Made by a program: the position numbers and the translations under genes. A stretch of 64,000 bases of DNA, from assembly GCF_003003215.1 (NCBI RefSeq), contig NZ_PVUF01000005.1, positions 62,001 to 126,000 on the forward strand, given 5' to 3'. This DNA comes from Tritonibacter scottomollicae. Its GTDB lineage: Bacteria; Pseudomonadota; Alphaproteobacteria; Rhodobacterales; Rhodobacteraceae. The notes below the pieces were generated by a model that saw only the letters and a program-made list of their open reading frames with translations, searched no databases and was not told where the DNA came from. Shown here piece by piece: positions 18,149-27,119 of the stretch (position 1 is the stretch's first letter; the number at the start of each line of letters is the position of its first letter).

Positions 18149-19333
18149 ATGCAGCAGCAGGATCGTGGGACAAACTGGGTCATGGTGCTGCTGATCTGGG
18201 CGGCGGGTTTGGGGGCTGCGGCGCAATACGGCAAGATCGCGGTGATCTTTGACCGGCTGCCCGCGCTCTATCCCGGTGTTGGCGCGGCGATGGGCTGGAC
18301 CGTGTCGCTGGTCGGAGTGCTGGGGATCGTCTTTGGCGTGGTGGCGGGGCTGTTTGTCTCGGCCTTTGGGTATCGGCGCACGCTGGTCTGCGCGCTGGCG
18401 CTTGGCGCGGTCATGTCGGCCCTGCAGGCGCTGCATCTGCCCTTCGGCCTGTTCCTGCTAACGCGGGTGGTGGAGGGGATCTCGCATCTCGGTGTGGTTG
18501 TCGCCGCGCCGACACTGATGGCGATTCTGGCAAGCGGCCCGGCGCGCGGATTGGCGCTGACGATCTGGAGCACCTTTTTTGGTGTAGCCTTTTCGATCCT
18601 GAGCTGGGCCGGGCTGCCGCTGGTCGATGCCTATGGCGTGCTGGCGCTGTTTGGCGTCCATGCGGCGATCATGGCTGTGCTTGCGGTGATCCTGCATGTG
18701 GCGCTGCGAGATGTGCCGGTGCCTGCCCGCACGCGCTATCCGGACCTCGCCGCCTTGCCCGCCTTGCATCTGAGCATCTACCGGTCCCCCTACAAACTCG
18801 CCCCGGCGGCGGGGTGGCTGTTCTACACCTGCTGTTTTGTGGCGGTGCTGACGGTGCTGCCGCCTTTTCTCGACGAGAGCATCCGCCCACATGTGATGGG
18901 GGCGATGCCGCTGGTGTCCATTGCGGTGTCGATGACAATCGGCGCACTGCTGCTCCGGCAGATACCCGGTGTGACGGTGGTGCAGATGGGCTTCCTGATT
19001 GGTGTGGCGTCGATCCTGTGGCTTTGGGCCATGCCGGGGCATTGGCTGGCCTGCATGGCGCTCGCGGTGGGGTTCGGGCTGGTGCAGGGCGCAAGCTTTG
19101 CCGCCGTGCCGCAGCTCAATGACATCCCCGCCGCGCAATCAGAGGCAAATGGCGCCATGGCGCAGGCGGGCAATCTGGGCAATGCCATCGGTACGCCGCT
19201 GTTTGTCGCGGTGATCGCATTTGGCGGCTATGGCGCGTTGATGTTGACCGTGGCGCTGCTGCTATTGTGTGGCGCGGTGGTACATCAAGGCCTCGCTTCT
19301 CAGCGCCGCCGCTGGGCCGCTGACAGTTTCTGA
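18149..19333 (+). CDS. Major facilitator superfamily transporter
   Basis: This 394-residue hydrophobic protein has about twelve membrane helices. The loop FVSAFGYRRTLVCALALGA after helix 2 is the MFS signature, and helix 4 carries LLTRVVEGISHLGVVVAAPTL. The layout suggests the CynX/NimT-like branch, but the substrate is not evident. It lies between lpd and uvrA. The LexA box for uvrA begins 17 bases after its stop codon, so the two genes are separately controlled. Confidence 0.88.
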   Translation: MQQQDRGTNWVMVLLIWAAGLGAAAQYGKIAVIFDRLPALYPGVGAAMGWTVSLVGVLGIVFGVVAGLFVSAFGYRRTLVCALALGAVMSALQALHLPFGLFLLTRVVEGISHLGVVVAAPTLMAILASGPARGLALTIWSTFFGVAFSILSWAGLPLVDAYGVLALFGVHAAIMAVLAVILHVALRDVPVPARTRYPDLAALPALHLSIYRSPYKLAPAAGWLFYTCCFVAVLTVLPPFLDESIRPHVMGAMPLVSIAVSMTIGALLLRQIPGVTVVQMGFLIGVASILWLWAMPGHWLACMALAVGFGLVQGASFAAVPQLNDIPAAQSEANGAMAQAGNLGNAIGTPLFVAVIAFGGYGALMLTVALLLLCGAVVHQGLASQRRRWAADSF

Positions 19334-19349
19334 CAGCACATCTGACGCC

Positions 19350-19364
19350 GTTCCCTGTCTGTTC
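19350..19364 (+). promoter_or_regulatory. LexA (SOS) box of the Rhodobacter direct-repeat type
   Basis: The sequence GTTC-N7-GTTC lies 63 bases upstream of the uvrA start. Alphaproteobacterial LexA recognises this direct repeat (GTTC-N7-GTTC or its complement GAAC-N7-GAAC), which was defined on recA and uvrA promoters in Rhodobacter and relatives. Its place in front of uvrA and the presence of lexA in the same window make the assignment firm. Confidence 0.82.
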
Positions 19365-19426
19365 CGCATTTTCTCTTGGAGACTCGCGACTGCTCACCTA
19401 TGTGTAATGCAAAGTTTGGGGGCGAT

Positions 19427-22318
19427 ATGGCTGAGTTGAAGAATATCGAGGTGCGCGGCGCGCGCGAGCACAATCTCAAGAACATCGACGTGGACATTCC
19501 GCGCGATGAACTGGTGGTGATTACCGGCCTGTCGGGATCGGGCAAATCGAGCCTTGCGTTTGACACCATCTATGCCGAGGGGCAGCGCCGCTACGTTGAA
19601 TCCCTCAGCGCCTATGCGCGCCAGTTCCTCGATATGATGGAAAAGCCGGATGTGGATCATATCTCGGGCCTGAGCCCGGCGATCTCCATCGAGCAAAAGA
19701 CCACGTCGAAGAACCCGCGCTCCACCGTCGGCACGGTGACGGAGATCTACGACTATCTGCGTCTGTTGTTTGCCCGCGCTGGCACGCCCTATAGCCCCGC
19801 CACCGGCCAGCCCATCGAGGCGCAGCAGGTGCAGGATATGGTCGACCGGATCATGACGCTGGAGGAGGGCACCCGCGGCTATCTGCTGGCGCCCATCGTG
19901 CGCGACCGCAAGGGCGAGTATCGCAAGGAAATGCTCGAACTCCGGAAGCAGGGGTTTCAGCGGGTGAAGGTGGACGGCGAGTTCCATGACCTCGACACGC
20001 CGCCGACATTGGACAAGAAATACCGCCACGACATCGACGTGGTGGTCGACCGTCTGGTGGTGAAGGAAGGGCTGGAGACGCGGCTGGCGGACTCTCTGCG
20101 CACCGCACTGGATCTGGCTGATGGGATTGCCATTCTGGAGACCGCCCCGCGTGAGGGCGACCCGGAGCGGATCACGTTCTCTGAGAATTTTGCCTGCCCG
20201 GTCAGTGGTTTCACCATCCCGGAGATCGAGCCGCGGCTGTTTTCCTTCAACGCGCCCTTCGGGGCCTGCCCGCATTGCGATGGCCTTGGCGTGGAGCTGT
20301 TCTTTGACGAACGCCTCGTGGTGCCCGATCAGGGGCTGAAGATCTATGACGGTGCGCTGGCGCCCTGGCGCAAGGGCAAATCGCCCTATTTTCTGCAAAC
20401 CATCGAGGCGATCGCCAACCACTATGAGTTCGACAAGAACACGCCGTGGAAGGATTTGCCCGCGCATGTGAAACAGGTGTTCCTGCATGGCTCCGGCGAC
20501 GAGGAAATTGCCTTTCGCTATGACGAAGGCGGCCGCGTCTACAACGTGACCCGCGTCTTTGAAGGCGTGATCCCCAATATGGAACGCCGTTATCGCGAGA
20601 CGGATTCCAACTGGGTGCGCGAGGAGTTCGAGCGCTACCAGAACAACCGTGATTGCGGCCATTGTGGCGGTTACCGTCTGCGCGAAGAGGCGCTGGCGGT
20701 GAAAATCGGCCCCGCAGGAGGCGCGGCAGAGCATCGTCTGCACGTGGGGCAGGTGGTGGAGAAATCCATCCGCGAGGCGCTGGCGTGGATCGAAGAGGTG
20801 CCGAGCCACCTCACCGCGCAAAAGCAGGAGATCGCCCGCGCCATCGTTAAGGAAATCCGCGAGCGTCTCGGGTTCCTCAACAATGTGGGGTTGGAGTATC
20901 TGACCCTCAGCCGCAACGCAGGCACGCTCTCGGGCGGGGAAAGCCAGCGCATTCGTCTGGCGAGCCAGATCGGCTCCGGTCTGACGGGGGTGCTTTATGT
21001 GCTGGACGAACCGTCCATCGGTCTGCACCAGCGAGACAATGACCGGCTGATCACCACGCTCAAGAACCTGCGCGATCAGGGCAATACGGTGATCGTAGTG
21101 GAACATGACGAGGATATGATCCGTCAGGCCGATTACGTCTTTGACATTGGCCCGGGCGCCGGTGTGCACGGTGGGCAGGTGGTGAGCCACGGCACGCCTG
21201 CCGCCGTTGAGGGCGACACGGGCTCGGTGACCGGGCAGTATCTGGCCGGAACGCGCGAGATCGAGGTGCCTGCCACACGGCGCAAGGGCAACAAGAAGAA
21301 GATCAAGGTGGTGAAGGCCACCGGCAACAACCTGAAAAACGTCACCGCCGAATTCCCGCTGGGCAAATTTGTCTGCGTCACCGGCGTGTCGGGCGGCGGC
21401 AAGTCGACCCTGACCATTGAGACGCTGTTCAAAACCGCCTCCATGCGCCTCAACGGGGCGCGCCAGACGCCTGCACCTTGCGAGACGATCAAGGGGCTGG
21501 AGCATCTGGACAAGGTGATCGACATCGACCAGCGCCCTATCGGGCGTACCCCAAGATCCAACCCCGCGACCTATACCGGCGCCTTTACCCCGATCCGCGA
21601 CTGGTTTGCTGGTCTGCCGGAGGCCAAGACTCGCGGGTATAAACCGGGGCGGTTCTCCTTCAACGTCAAGGGCGGGCGCTGCGAGGCCTGTCAGGGTGAC
21701 GGGGTTCTGAAGGTCGAGATGCACTTCTTGCCCGACGTCTATGTCACCTGCGAGACCTGTCAGGGCGCGCGCTACAACCGCGAGACGCTTGAGATCAAGT
21801 TCAAGGGCAAAAGTATTGCCGATGTGCTTGATATGACTGTGGAAGACGCCCAGGAATTCTTTGCTGCCGTGCCGACGATCCGCGACAAGATGGACGCGCT
21901 GATGCGGGTGGGGCTTGGCTATATCAAGGTCGGCCAGCAGGCCACGACGCTCTCGGGCGGTGAGGCGCAGCGGGTGAAATTGTCAAAGGAACTGGCGAAG
22001 CGCTCCACCGGTCGGACGCTCTATATTCTCGATGAGCCGACCACGGGTCTGCATTTCGAGGATGTGCGCAAGCTGTTGGAAGTGCTGCATGAACTTGTCG
22101 AACAGGGCAATTCCGTGGTGGTGATTGAGCACAACCTCGATGTGATCAAAACCGCTGACTGGCTGATTGATATCGGTCCCGAGGGCGGCGATGGTGGTGG
22201 TGAGATCGTCGCCACCGGCACGCCGGAAAAGGTGGCGGAAGAGCCGCGCAGCCACACAGGATACTACCTGAAGCCAATGCTCGCTGCCAAGGCGCGCAAG
22301 AAGGTTGCCGCAGAGTAA
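19427..22318 (+). CDS. uvrA: Excinuclease ABC subunit A
   Basis: UvrA (963 residues) is the damage-scanning ATPase of nucleotide excision repair. It has two ABC modules: the first Walker [10 protein letters not shown] near residue 34 and signature [16 protein letters not shown], the second Walker [10 protein letters not shown] near residue 655 and signature [16 protein letters not shown]. Zinc-binding CxxC pairs are visible in CPHCDG, CGHCGG and in CEACQGDG with CETCQGAR. The start at 19427 ([11 protein letters not shown]) is the standard UvrA N-terminus; an in-frame ATG-less extension upstream is not supported. The GTTC-N7-GTTC box upstream indicates SOS induction. Confidence 0.97.
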   Translation: MAELKNIEVRGAREHNLKNIDVDIPRDELVVITGLSGSGKSSLAFDTIYAEGQRRYVESLSAYARQFLDMMEKPDVDHISGLSPAISIEQKTTSKNPRSTVGTVTEIYDYLRLLFARAGTPYSPATGQPIEAQQVQDMVDRIMTLEEGTRGYLLAPIVRDRKGEYRKEMLELRKQGFQRVKVDGEFHDLDTPPTLDKKYRHDIDVVVDRLVVKEGLETRLADSLRTALDLADGIAILETAPREGDPERITFSENFACPVSGFTIPEIEPRLFSFNAPFGACPHCDGLGVELFFDERLVVPDQGLKIYDGALAPWRKGKSPYFLQTIEAIANHYEFDKNTPWKDLPAHVKQVFLHGSGDEEIAFRYDEGGRVYNVTRVFEGVIPNMERRYRETDSNWVREEFERYQNNRDCGHCGGYRLREEALAVKIGPAGGAAEHRLHVGQVVEKSIREALAWIEEVPSHLTAQKQEIARAIVKEIRERLGFLNNVGLEYLTLSRNAGTLSGGESQRIRLASQIGSGLTGVLYVLDEPSIGLHQRDNDRLITTLKNLRDQGNTVIVVEHDEDMIRQADYVFDIGPGAGVHGGQVVSHGTPAAVEGDTGSVTGQYLAGTREIEVPATRRKGNKKKIKVVKATGNNLKNVTAEFPLGKFVCVTGVSGGGKSTLTIETLFKTASMRLNGARQTPAPCETIKGLEHLDKVIDIDQRPIGRTPRSNPATYTGAFTPIRDWFAGLPEAKTRGYKPGRFSFNVKGGRCEACQGDGVLKVEMHFLPDVYVTCETCQGARYNRETLEIKFKGKSIADVLDMTVEDAQEFFAAVPTIRDKMDALMRVGLGYIKVGQQATTLSGGEAQRVKLSKELAKRSTGRTLYILDEPTTGLHFEDVRKLLEVLHELVEQGNSVVVIEHNLDVIKTADWLIDIGPEGGDGGGEIVATGTPEKVAEEPRSHTGYYLKPMLAAKARKKVAAE

Positions 22319-22329
22319 TGAAGCCGGGG

Positions 22330-22351
22330 CGAGGGGATCTTGCACCCCTCG
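22330..22351 (+). terminator. Possible weak terminator hairpin after uvrA
   Basis: CGAGGGG (22330-22336) pairs with CCCCTCG (22345-22351) 12 bases after the uvrA stop codon. No T-run follows, so termination may be Rho-dependent or occur elsewhere. Confidence 0.3.
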
Positions 22352-22399
22352 TCCTGTGGTGCCGCTGTGCTGCACGTGTCCACGGACGTGACCACAGAC

Positions 22400-22849
22400 C
22401 TATTCGGTGCGGATCTGTTGGTCCCCGGATGGTGCGGTGCGCGCCAGCAGCAGCGGGATCAGGAACAAGGCAAGGAAGCCGGTGTTCATCACCACATTAA
22501 ACGGAGCGCCGGACAAGACAGAACCCAGGCTGTCCGGCACATACCACGCCAGTAAGGTTGGCAGCAGGATGCGGCGGGTCAGCGCTGGATCTCGTGGGAA
22601 TATCAGCGTGGTGACTTGCCAGACCGCCACAGCAAGGCCGATCAGCACACCGCCTGAGATCGCCAGCATAAGTTGGGTCACTTCGTGATCGACGTCCTGC
22701 GCGCCGTCAAAGGGCAGGAACGCGATGTCGACAAAAGCAAGCGCGGCAGGTTCGATCGGCGTGTGCGGCGCCAGCATCAGGGCAAGGCCGAATATCGCGG
22801 TTCCGATCGCGGCGATACGCAGCACGTGCGTTGCAAGATCATGTCTCAT
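22400..22849 (-). CDS. Hypothetical four-helix membrane protein
   Basis: This 149-residue protein has about four membrane helices: near residues 6-24, 58-77, 92-110 and 116-138. A loop after helix 1 holds AFLPFDGAQDVDHEV. I do not recognise the family. The start at 22849 (MRHDLATHVL) follows GAGAGAACG. The gene is divergent from an XRE/MmyB-type regulator with 129 bases between the starts. That arrangement often means the regulator controls its neighbour, but no operator is obvious. Confidence 0.72.
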   Translation of the reverse strand: MRHDLATHVLRIAAIGTAIFGLALMLAPHTPIEPAALAFVDIAFLPFDGAQDVDHEVTQLMLAISGGVLIGLAVAVWQVTTLIFPRDPALTRRILLPTLLAWYVPDSLGSVLSGAPFNVVMNTGFLALFLIPLLLARTAPSGDQQIRTE

Positions 22850-22978
22850 GGCGTTCGTTCTCTCATTTTGAGGTTCGTGTGGAACATGAACGGGCAAGGG
22901 CGCTGCTTCAATTACGTCGCAGGTAAGTGTATGGCCGTGTCCAAGGCCAAGTGGCCGTGAATGAAGGGCAGGGCTGAT

Positions 22979-23740
22979 ATGGGTGATTTCAGCGATCGGT
23001 TGAGGGAATGGCGGCAGCTGCGTCGGATGAGCCAGCTCGATCTCGCTCTCGCGGCAGAGGTTTCGGCTCGACATGTCTCATTCCTCGAAACCGGGCGGGC
23101 GCAGCCCAGCCGCGACATGGTATTGCGTCTGAGCACGGAGTTGAGGCTGCCACAGGTGGAGATCAATGGCCTGCTGTCAGCCGCCGGATTCGCGCCCGCC
23201 TATGGTGCGCGCCGTCTGACGGAGGCCGACCTGGCGCCGGTGCGGGAGGCGGTCGATTGGATGCTGGAGCGTCATGCCCCCTATCCGGCGATGGCGCTGG
23301 ATCGGCACTGGCGGGTGCTGGCGCTGAATGCGCCGCTGCAGCGGCTGATGGGGCCCGTGGGGCTGGGCGTCGAGGACAGTCTGCTTGAGGCGCTGCTGCA
23401 CAATGACAGCCTGCGCAGCAATATCGTCAACCTTGCAGAGGTGGAACGGTTGATCCTGCAGCGGTTGCGCAGTGAACTGTCGCACTTCGGGCGGGACGAT
23501 GTGATCGAGCGCCATATGCAATGTCTGAGAAACCGCGGTGCGCAGGCGACGGATGGGGCGCCGACACCGCCGATGATCCCGACCCGGTATCGGATCGCAG
23601 GTCAGGTGCTGTCGTTCTTCTCGGCGATGTCACAGTTTGGAACGGTCGAGGATATCGCCCTGTCGGAGCTGCGGATCGAGTGCATGTTTCCGGCGGATGA
23701 GGCCACGCGGGTGGCGCTCATCCAGTTGGGGGCGTCTTAG
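22979..23740 (+). CDS. XRE-family transcriptional regulator with MmyB-like ligand domain
   Basis: This 253-residue protein has an N-terminal helix-turn-helix of the XRE type (about 3-60, with MSQLDLALAAEVSARHVSFL). The C-terminal domain (about 85-250) has the pattern of the MmyB-like ligand-binding domain, with AMALDRHWRVLALNAP near its start. Such regulators are suspected to sense fatty acyl or similar ligands, but the ligand here is unknown. ATG 22979 is preferred over ATG 22961 because AGGGCAGGG sits just before it. Its end overlaps the convergent mmsB gene by 4 bases. Confidence 0.87.
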   Translation: MGDFSDRLREWRQLRRMSQLDLALAAEVSARHVSFLETGRAQPSRDMVLRLSTELRLPQVEINGLLSAAGFAPAYGARRLTEADLAPVREAVDWMLERHAPYPAMALDRHWRVLALNAPLQRLMGPVGLGVEDSLLEALLHNDSLRSNIVNLAEVERLILQRLRSELSHFGRDDVIERHMQCLRNRGAQATDGAPTPPMIPTRYRIAGQVLSFFSAMSQFGTVEDIALSELRIECMFPADEATRVALIQLGAS

Positions 23741-24609
23741 CCGCGGCCGCGTTTCTCAAGCCGGGGCAGCATGGCGGAGAAATCCTTGCCCTTGCCGTCC
23801 TCATTGTCGACGAACTGGGTATAGAGCGCTTCGGCCAGTTGACCCATCGGGGTATCAGCATCGGCGCTGCCTGCAGCTTGTTGTGACAGACGCAGATCCT
23901 TCAGCATCAGATCGGCGGCAAAGCCCGGCTGGTAGCCATTGTCTGCAGGCGATTGCGGACCCACACCGGGGGCCGGGCAATAGGCGTTCATCGACCAGCT
24001 GTAGCCCGAGGAGGTCGAGACCACATCGAACATTTTCTGCCGGTCGAGGCCCAGTTTGTCGGCCAGTGCAAAGGCCTCGCAGGTGGCAATCATGGTGACG
24101 CCGAGGATCATGTTGTTACAGATCTTTGCGGCCTGACCGGCCCCGGCCTCGCCGCAATGCACGGCCTTTTGGCCCATGATGTCAAACAGTGGCGCAGCCT
24201 TGGCAAAGGCCTCGGTCGAGCCGCCCGCCATGAAGGTCAAAGTGCCGCCCGCCGCGCCACCAATGCCGCCGGAGACGGGGGCATCGACAGACAGAAGTCC
24301 AGCCTCCGCTGCCTGATCGGCCACGGCGCGCGCGCTGTCCACATCCACGGTGGAGCAGTCGACGAAGGCCGCGCCCGCGCTCATGGCGGGGACAATCTCG
24401 GAGGCCACATGACGCAGGATGTCGCCATTGGGCAGCATGGTGATGACCACATCTGCGCCCGTTGCGGCCTCGGCGGCACTCTTGGCCATGGTGACGCCTT
24501 CGATGGCGACGTCCGCCATATCAAAGCCCGTCACGTCATGGCCTGCCTTGGCGAGGTTTGCCGCCATCGGGCCGCCCATGTTGCCAAGTCCGATAAATCC
24601 GATTTTCAT
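23737..24609 (-). CDS. mmsB: 3-hydroxyisobutyrate dehydrogenase
   Basis: This 290-residue enzyme oxidises 3-hydroxyisobutyrate to methylmalonate semialdehyde with NAD in valine breakdown. It has the dinucleotide loop IGFIGLGNMGGPMAANLAKA at the start, the substrate motif DAPVSGGIGGAAGGTL, and the catalytic Lys in GAGQAAKICNNM. The start at 24609 has GAGGA upstream. It is the last gene of the leftward operon after the acyl-CoA dehydrogenase and the hydrolase, with four bases between the hydrolase stop and this start. The missing step enzyme mmsA is at 29907-31406. Confidence 0.95.
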   Translation of the reverse strand: MKIGFIGLGNMGGPMAANLAKAGHDVTGFDMADVAIEGVTMAKSAAEAATGADVVITMLPNGDILRHVASEIVPAMSAGAAFVDCSTVDVDSARAVADQAAEAGLLSVDAPVSGGIGGAAGGTLTFMAGGSTEAFAKAAPLFDIMGQKAVHCGEAGAGQAAKICNNMILGVTMIATCEAFALADKLGLDRQKMFDVVSTSSGYSWSMNAYCPAPGVGPQSPADNGYQPGFAADLMLKDLRLSQQAAGSADADTPMGQLAEALYTQFVDNEDGKGKDFSAMLPRLEKRGRG

Positions 24610-24613
24610 GTGT

Positions 24614-25654
24614 TCAGTCCTCCTCAAAACTCAGCGCGTCTCGCCCGAGCGGCTGGAGCATCTGGCTCACCGCGACGGCAGGCACAGGGCCGTCGGCGTA
24701 TTGCCACTTGGGCGATTTATCCTTGTCGATGATCAGCGCCCGCACCCCTTCCAGGAGGTCGCCTTTCTCCATCGCACGATAGGTGAAACGATACTCCAGA
24801 TCCAAGGCGCTGCGCATGGTCGTGGTGGTTGCGCGCAGACGGTGGATCATCTCCACTGTGGTGGCGAACGACAGCGGCGAGCCGCGCGAGAGCGCCTTGA
24901 GGCAACCTGCGGCAAATTCATCATCGCGTGACTTGAGCGCGGTCAGGATATCGGCCGAGGTCTCACCTGCGAATGTGGCGTCAATGTCGGCCTGCATCGC
25001 CTTTAGCGCGCTTTCTGGCGCTTGCTGTGCGGCGGCCTCAAGGGCGGCGACATCGCCGGTTTCAGCGAGCGTTGCGATCAGTGCGGGCCAGTGATCCTCG
25101 GGGATGTAGAGGTCGGCAAATCCCGCATAGACCGCATCGCCCGAAGTCATCCGATGGCCGGTGGTGCCGAGATATTCGCCCAGTCGCCCCGGTGCCAGTG
25201 ACAACAGCAGTGAGCCGCCCACGTCGGGCACGAGGCCGATGCCACATTCCGGCATCGAGAGCTGGGAGCTGTTGCCAACGACGCGGTGGGTGCCGTGACA
25301 GCCGATGCCGACGCCGCCGCCCATGGTGAACCCCTGAAGGAAGCTCACCACCGGTTTTGGATACTCGAAGATGCGGGCGTTCATGCGGTATTCATCGCGC
25401 CAGAAGGTGCGACCATAGGTAAAGTCGCCCTTGGTGCCGGTCTCATAGAGTTCGGCAATATCGCCGCCCGCGCAGAAGGCCTTGTCTCCGGCGGCGTCAA
25501 ACACCACCAGCGCCACGTTGTCGTCCTTGGCCCAGTCCTTGAGCGCGGCGTCAATCGCAAGACACATGTCATAAGACAGTGCGTTCAGGGCCTTTTCGCG
25601 GGTCAGGGTGATCCGCCCCGCGCGGCCTTCGATACGGATGTGGATGTCGCTCAT
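24614..25654 (-). CDS. 3-hydroxyisobutyryl-CoA hydrolase (enoyl-CoA hydratase/isomerase fold)
   Basis: This 346-residue member of the crotonase superfamily is longer than a hydratase and fits the HIBYL-CoA hydrolase family. Hallmarks are LNALSYDMC, the oxyanion segment AFCAGGDIAELYE, GFTMGGGVGIGCHG, and MPECGIGLVPDVGG, where the Glu is catalytic in the hydrolases. It releases 3-hydroxyisobutyrate from its CoA ester. Its place between the acyl-CoA dehydrogenase and mmsB supports the valine assignment over a general hydratase role. Confidence 0.93.
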   Translation of the reverse strand: MSDIHIRIEGRAGRITLTREKALNALSYDMCLAIDAALKDWAKDDNVALVVFDAAGDKAFCAGGDIAELYETGTKGDFTYGRTFWRDEYRMNARIFEYPKPVVSFLQGFTMGGGVGIGCHGTHRVVGNSSQLSMPECGIGLVPDVGGSLLLSLAPGRLGEYLGTTGHRMTSGDAVYAGFADLYIPEDHWPALIATLAETGDVAALEAAAQQAPESALKAMQADIDATFAGETSADILTALKSRDDEFAAGCLKALSRGSPLSFATTVEMIHRLRATTTTMRSALDLEYRFTYRAMEKGDLLEGVRALIIDKDKSPKWQYADGPVPAVAVSQMLQPLGRDALSFEED

Positions 25655-25680
25655 GGCGTGCGGCCTCCTGTTAGGCGTGA

Positions 25681-26826
25681 TTAGTGGTTTTCCGCCAGCA
25701 TATGGCGGGCAACAATCACGCGCATGATTTCATTTGTGCCTTCAAGGATCTGATGCACGCGCAGGTCCCGCACCAGTTTTTCGATGCCGTAATCTGCGAG
25801 ATAGCCGTAGCCACCGTGCAATTGCAGGCACTGATCCACAACGTTCGACCCGGTTTCGGTGACGAATTTCTTCGCCATGGCGCAGAACTTGGAGGCGTCA
25901 GGTGCGCCCTGATCGAGCTTCCATGCCGCCTGGCGCAGGAAGGTGCGGGCGGCCTGCAATTCGATTTCCATATCCGCAAGGCGGAATTGCAGCCCTTGGA
26001 ATTGGTCGATGGATGTGCCGAAGGCCTTGCGCTCTGCCATATATTTCAGGGTGTTGGTCAGGCCGGTCTGCGCCGCCCCCAGCGAGCAGGCGGCGATGTT
26101 CAAACGCCCACCATCGAGACCCTTCATGGCATATTTGAAGCCGTGACCCTCTTCCCCCACGAGGTTGCCGGCGGGCACGCGACAGTCGTCAAACTGCACC
26201 TGCGCGGTCGGCTGGCTCTTCCAGCCCATCTTGTCTTCAAGGCCGCCAAAGGACAGACCCGGTGTGCCATCCTCGACATAGACGGTGGAGATCCCCTTGG
26301 GGCCATCTTCGCCGGTGCGCACCATGCAGACATAAGCGTCGGAGTAGCCGCCGCCGGAGATGAACGCCTTGGTGCCGTTGAGGACATAGCCCTCATCATT
26401 GCGCGTGGCGCGGGTCTTGAGTGAGGCGGCATCGGAACCGGAGCCCGGCTCTGTCAGGCAGTAGCTCAGGACAGTGTTGAGGCTCATGACATCGGGCATC
26501 ACGCGGGCTTTGAGTTCATCGCTGGCGAACATATCAAGCATCTTGGCGCACATGTTGTGGATCGACAGAAACGCCGCCACGGAGGGGCAGGCCATCGACA
26601 GCGCCTCAAACACCAGAGTTGCATCAAGGCGCGACAGGCCAGAGCCGCCCGATTCTTCGCTGACGTAAAGGGATCCAAACCCCAGCTCGCCGACTTTGGG
26701 CCACAGATCTTTTGGGATGGTGCCCTCTGCTTCCCACTGGCGGGCAAATGGCGCGATGTGTTCCTGCCCGAAGCCATACGCCATATCGAAAATGGCCGTC
26801 TGCTCTTCTGTCATTGCGAAGTCCAT
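25681..26826 (-). CDS. Acyl-CoA dehydrogenase, probable isobutyryl-CoA dehydrogenase
   Basis: This 381-residue flavoenzyme should oxidise isobutyryl-CoA to methacrylyl-CoA. The two family signatures are visible: CLTEPGSGSDAASLKTRA in the middle and the C-terminal QLHGGYGYLADYGIEKLVRD, with the catalytic Glu in ILEGTNEIMR. Substrate choice is inferred from the operon, which continues with HIBYL-CoA hydrolase (26-base gap) and mmsB. An enoyl-CoA hydratase for the intermediate step is not in the operon; the one at 56474 is not a clear match. It is divergent from the OGT-like gene. Confidence 0.92.
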   Translation of the reverse strand: MDFAMTEEQTAIFDMAYGFGQEHIAPFARQWEAEGTIPKDLWPKVGELGFGSLYVSEESGGSGLSRLDATLVFEALSMACPSVAAFLSIHNMCAKMLDMFASDELKARVMPDVMSLNTVLSYCLTEPGSGSDAASLKTRATRNDEGYVLNGTKAFISGGGYSDAYVCMVRTGEDGPKGISTVYVEDGTPGLSFGGLEDKMGWKSQPTAQVQFDDCRVPAGNLVGEEGHGFKYAMKGLDGGRLNIAACSLGAAQTGLTNTLKYMAERKAFGTSIDQFQGLQFRLADMEIELQAARTFLRQAAWKLDQGAPDASKFCAMAKKFVTETGSNVVDQCLQLHGGYGYLADYGIEKLVRDLRVHQILEGTNEIMRVIVARHMLAENH

Positions 26827-27119
26827 GGGCTCTCCTCCCCCGTATCATGAGCGGCCGCGGAGCGGGCCACAAGAATTGAACAACTGTTTATTTATTACGC
26901 CTCTCAGGGCCACACTTCAACATGCGGAACTGCAAGATGGTCCTGCACTGGTGCCGAGAACTGCATCATTTGAGGGGGAGCCGTCATAATTTTTCCACGA
27001 ATTCGCGTCGGATTTGAGGGAAATTTTAAGACCTCGCCGTCACTACTTTAGTCCAAAGGCACTAGTGTTTCCGTCAGGAGCAAGTGCAAATCAGTAGTCT
27101 GAGAAGGAGCGTGGTCCTC

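Noticed and set aside
19394-21724. Open frame of 776 codons on the minus strand inside uvrA
   Set aside because: It is entirely antisense to uvrA, which has all its motifs. The long frame results from codon bias, and the peptide resembles no family.
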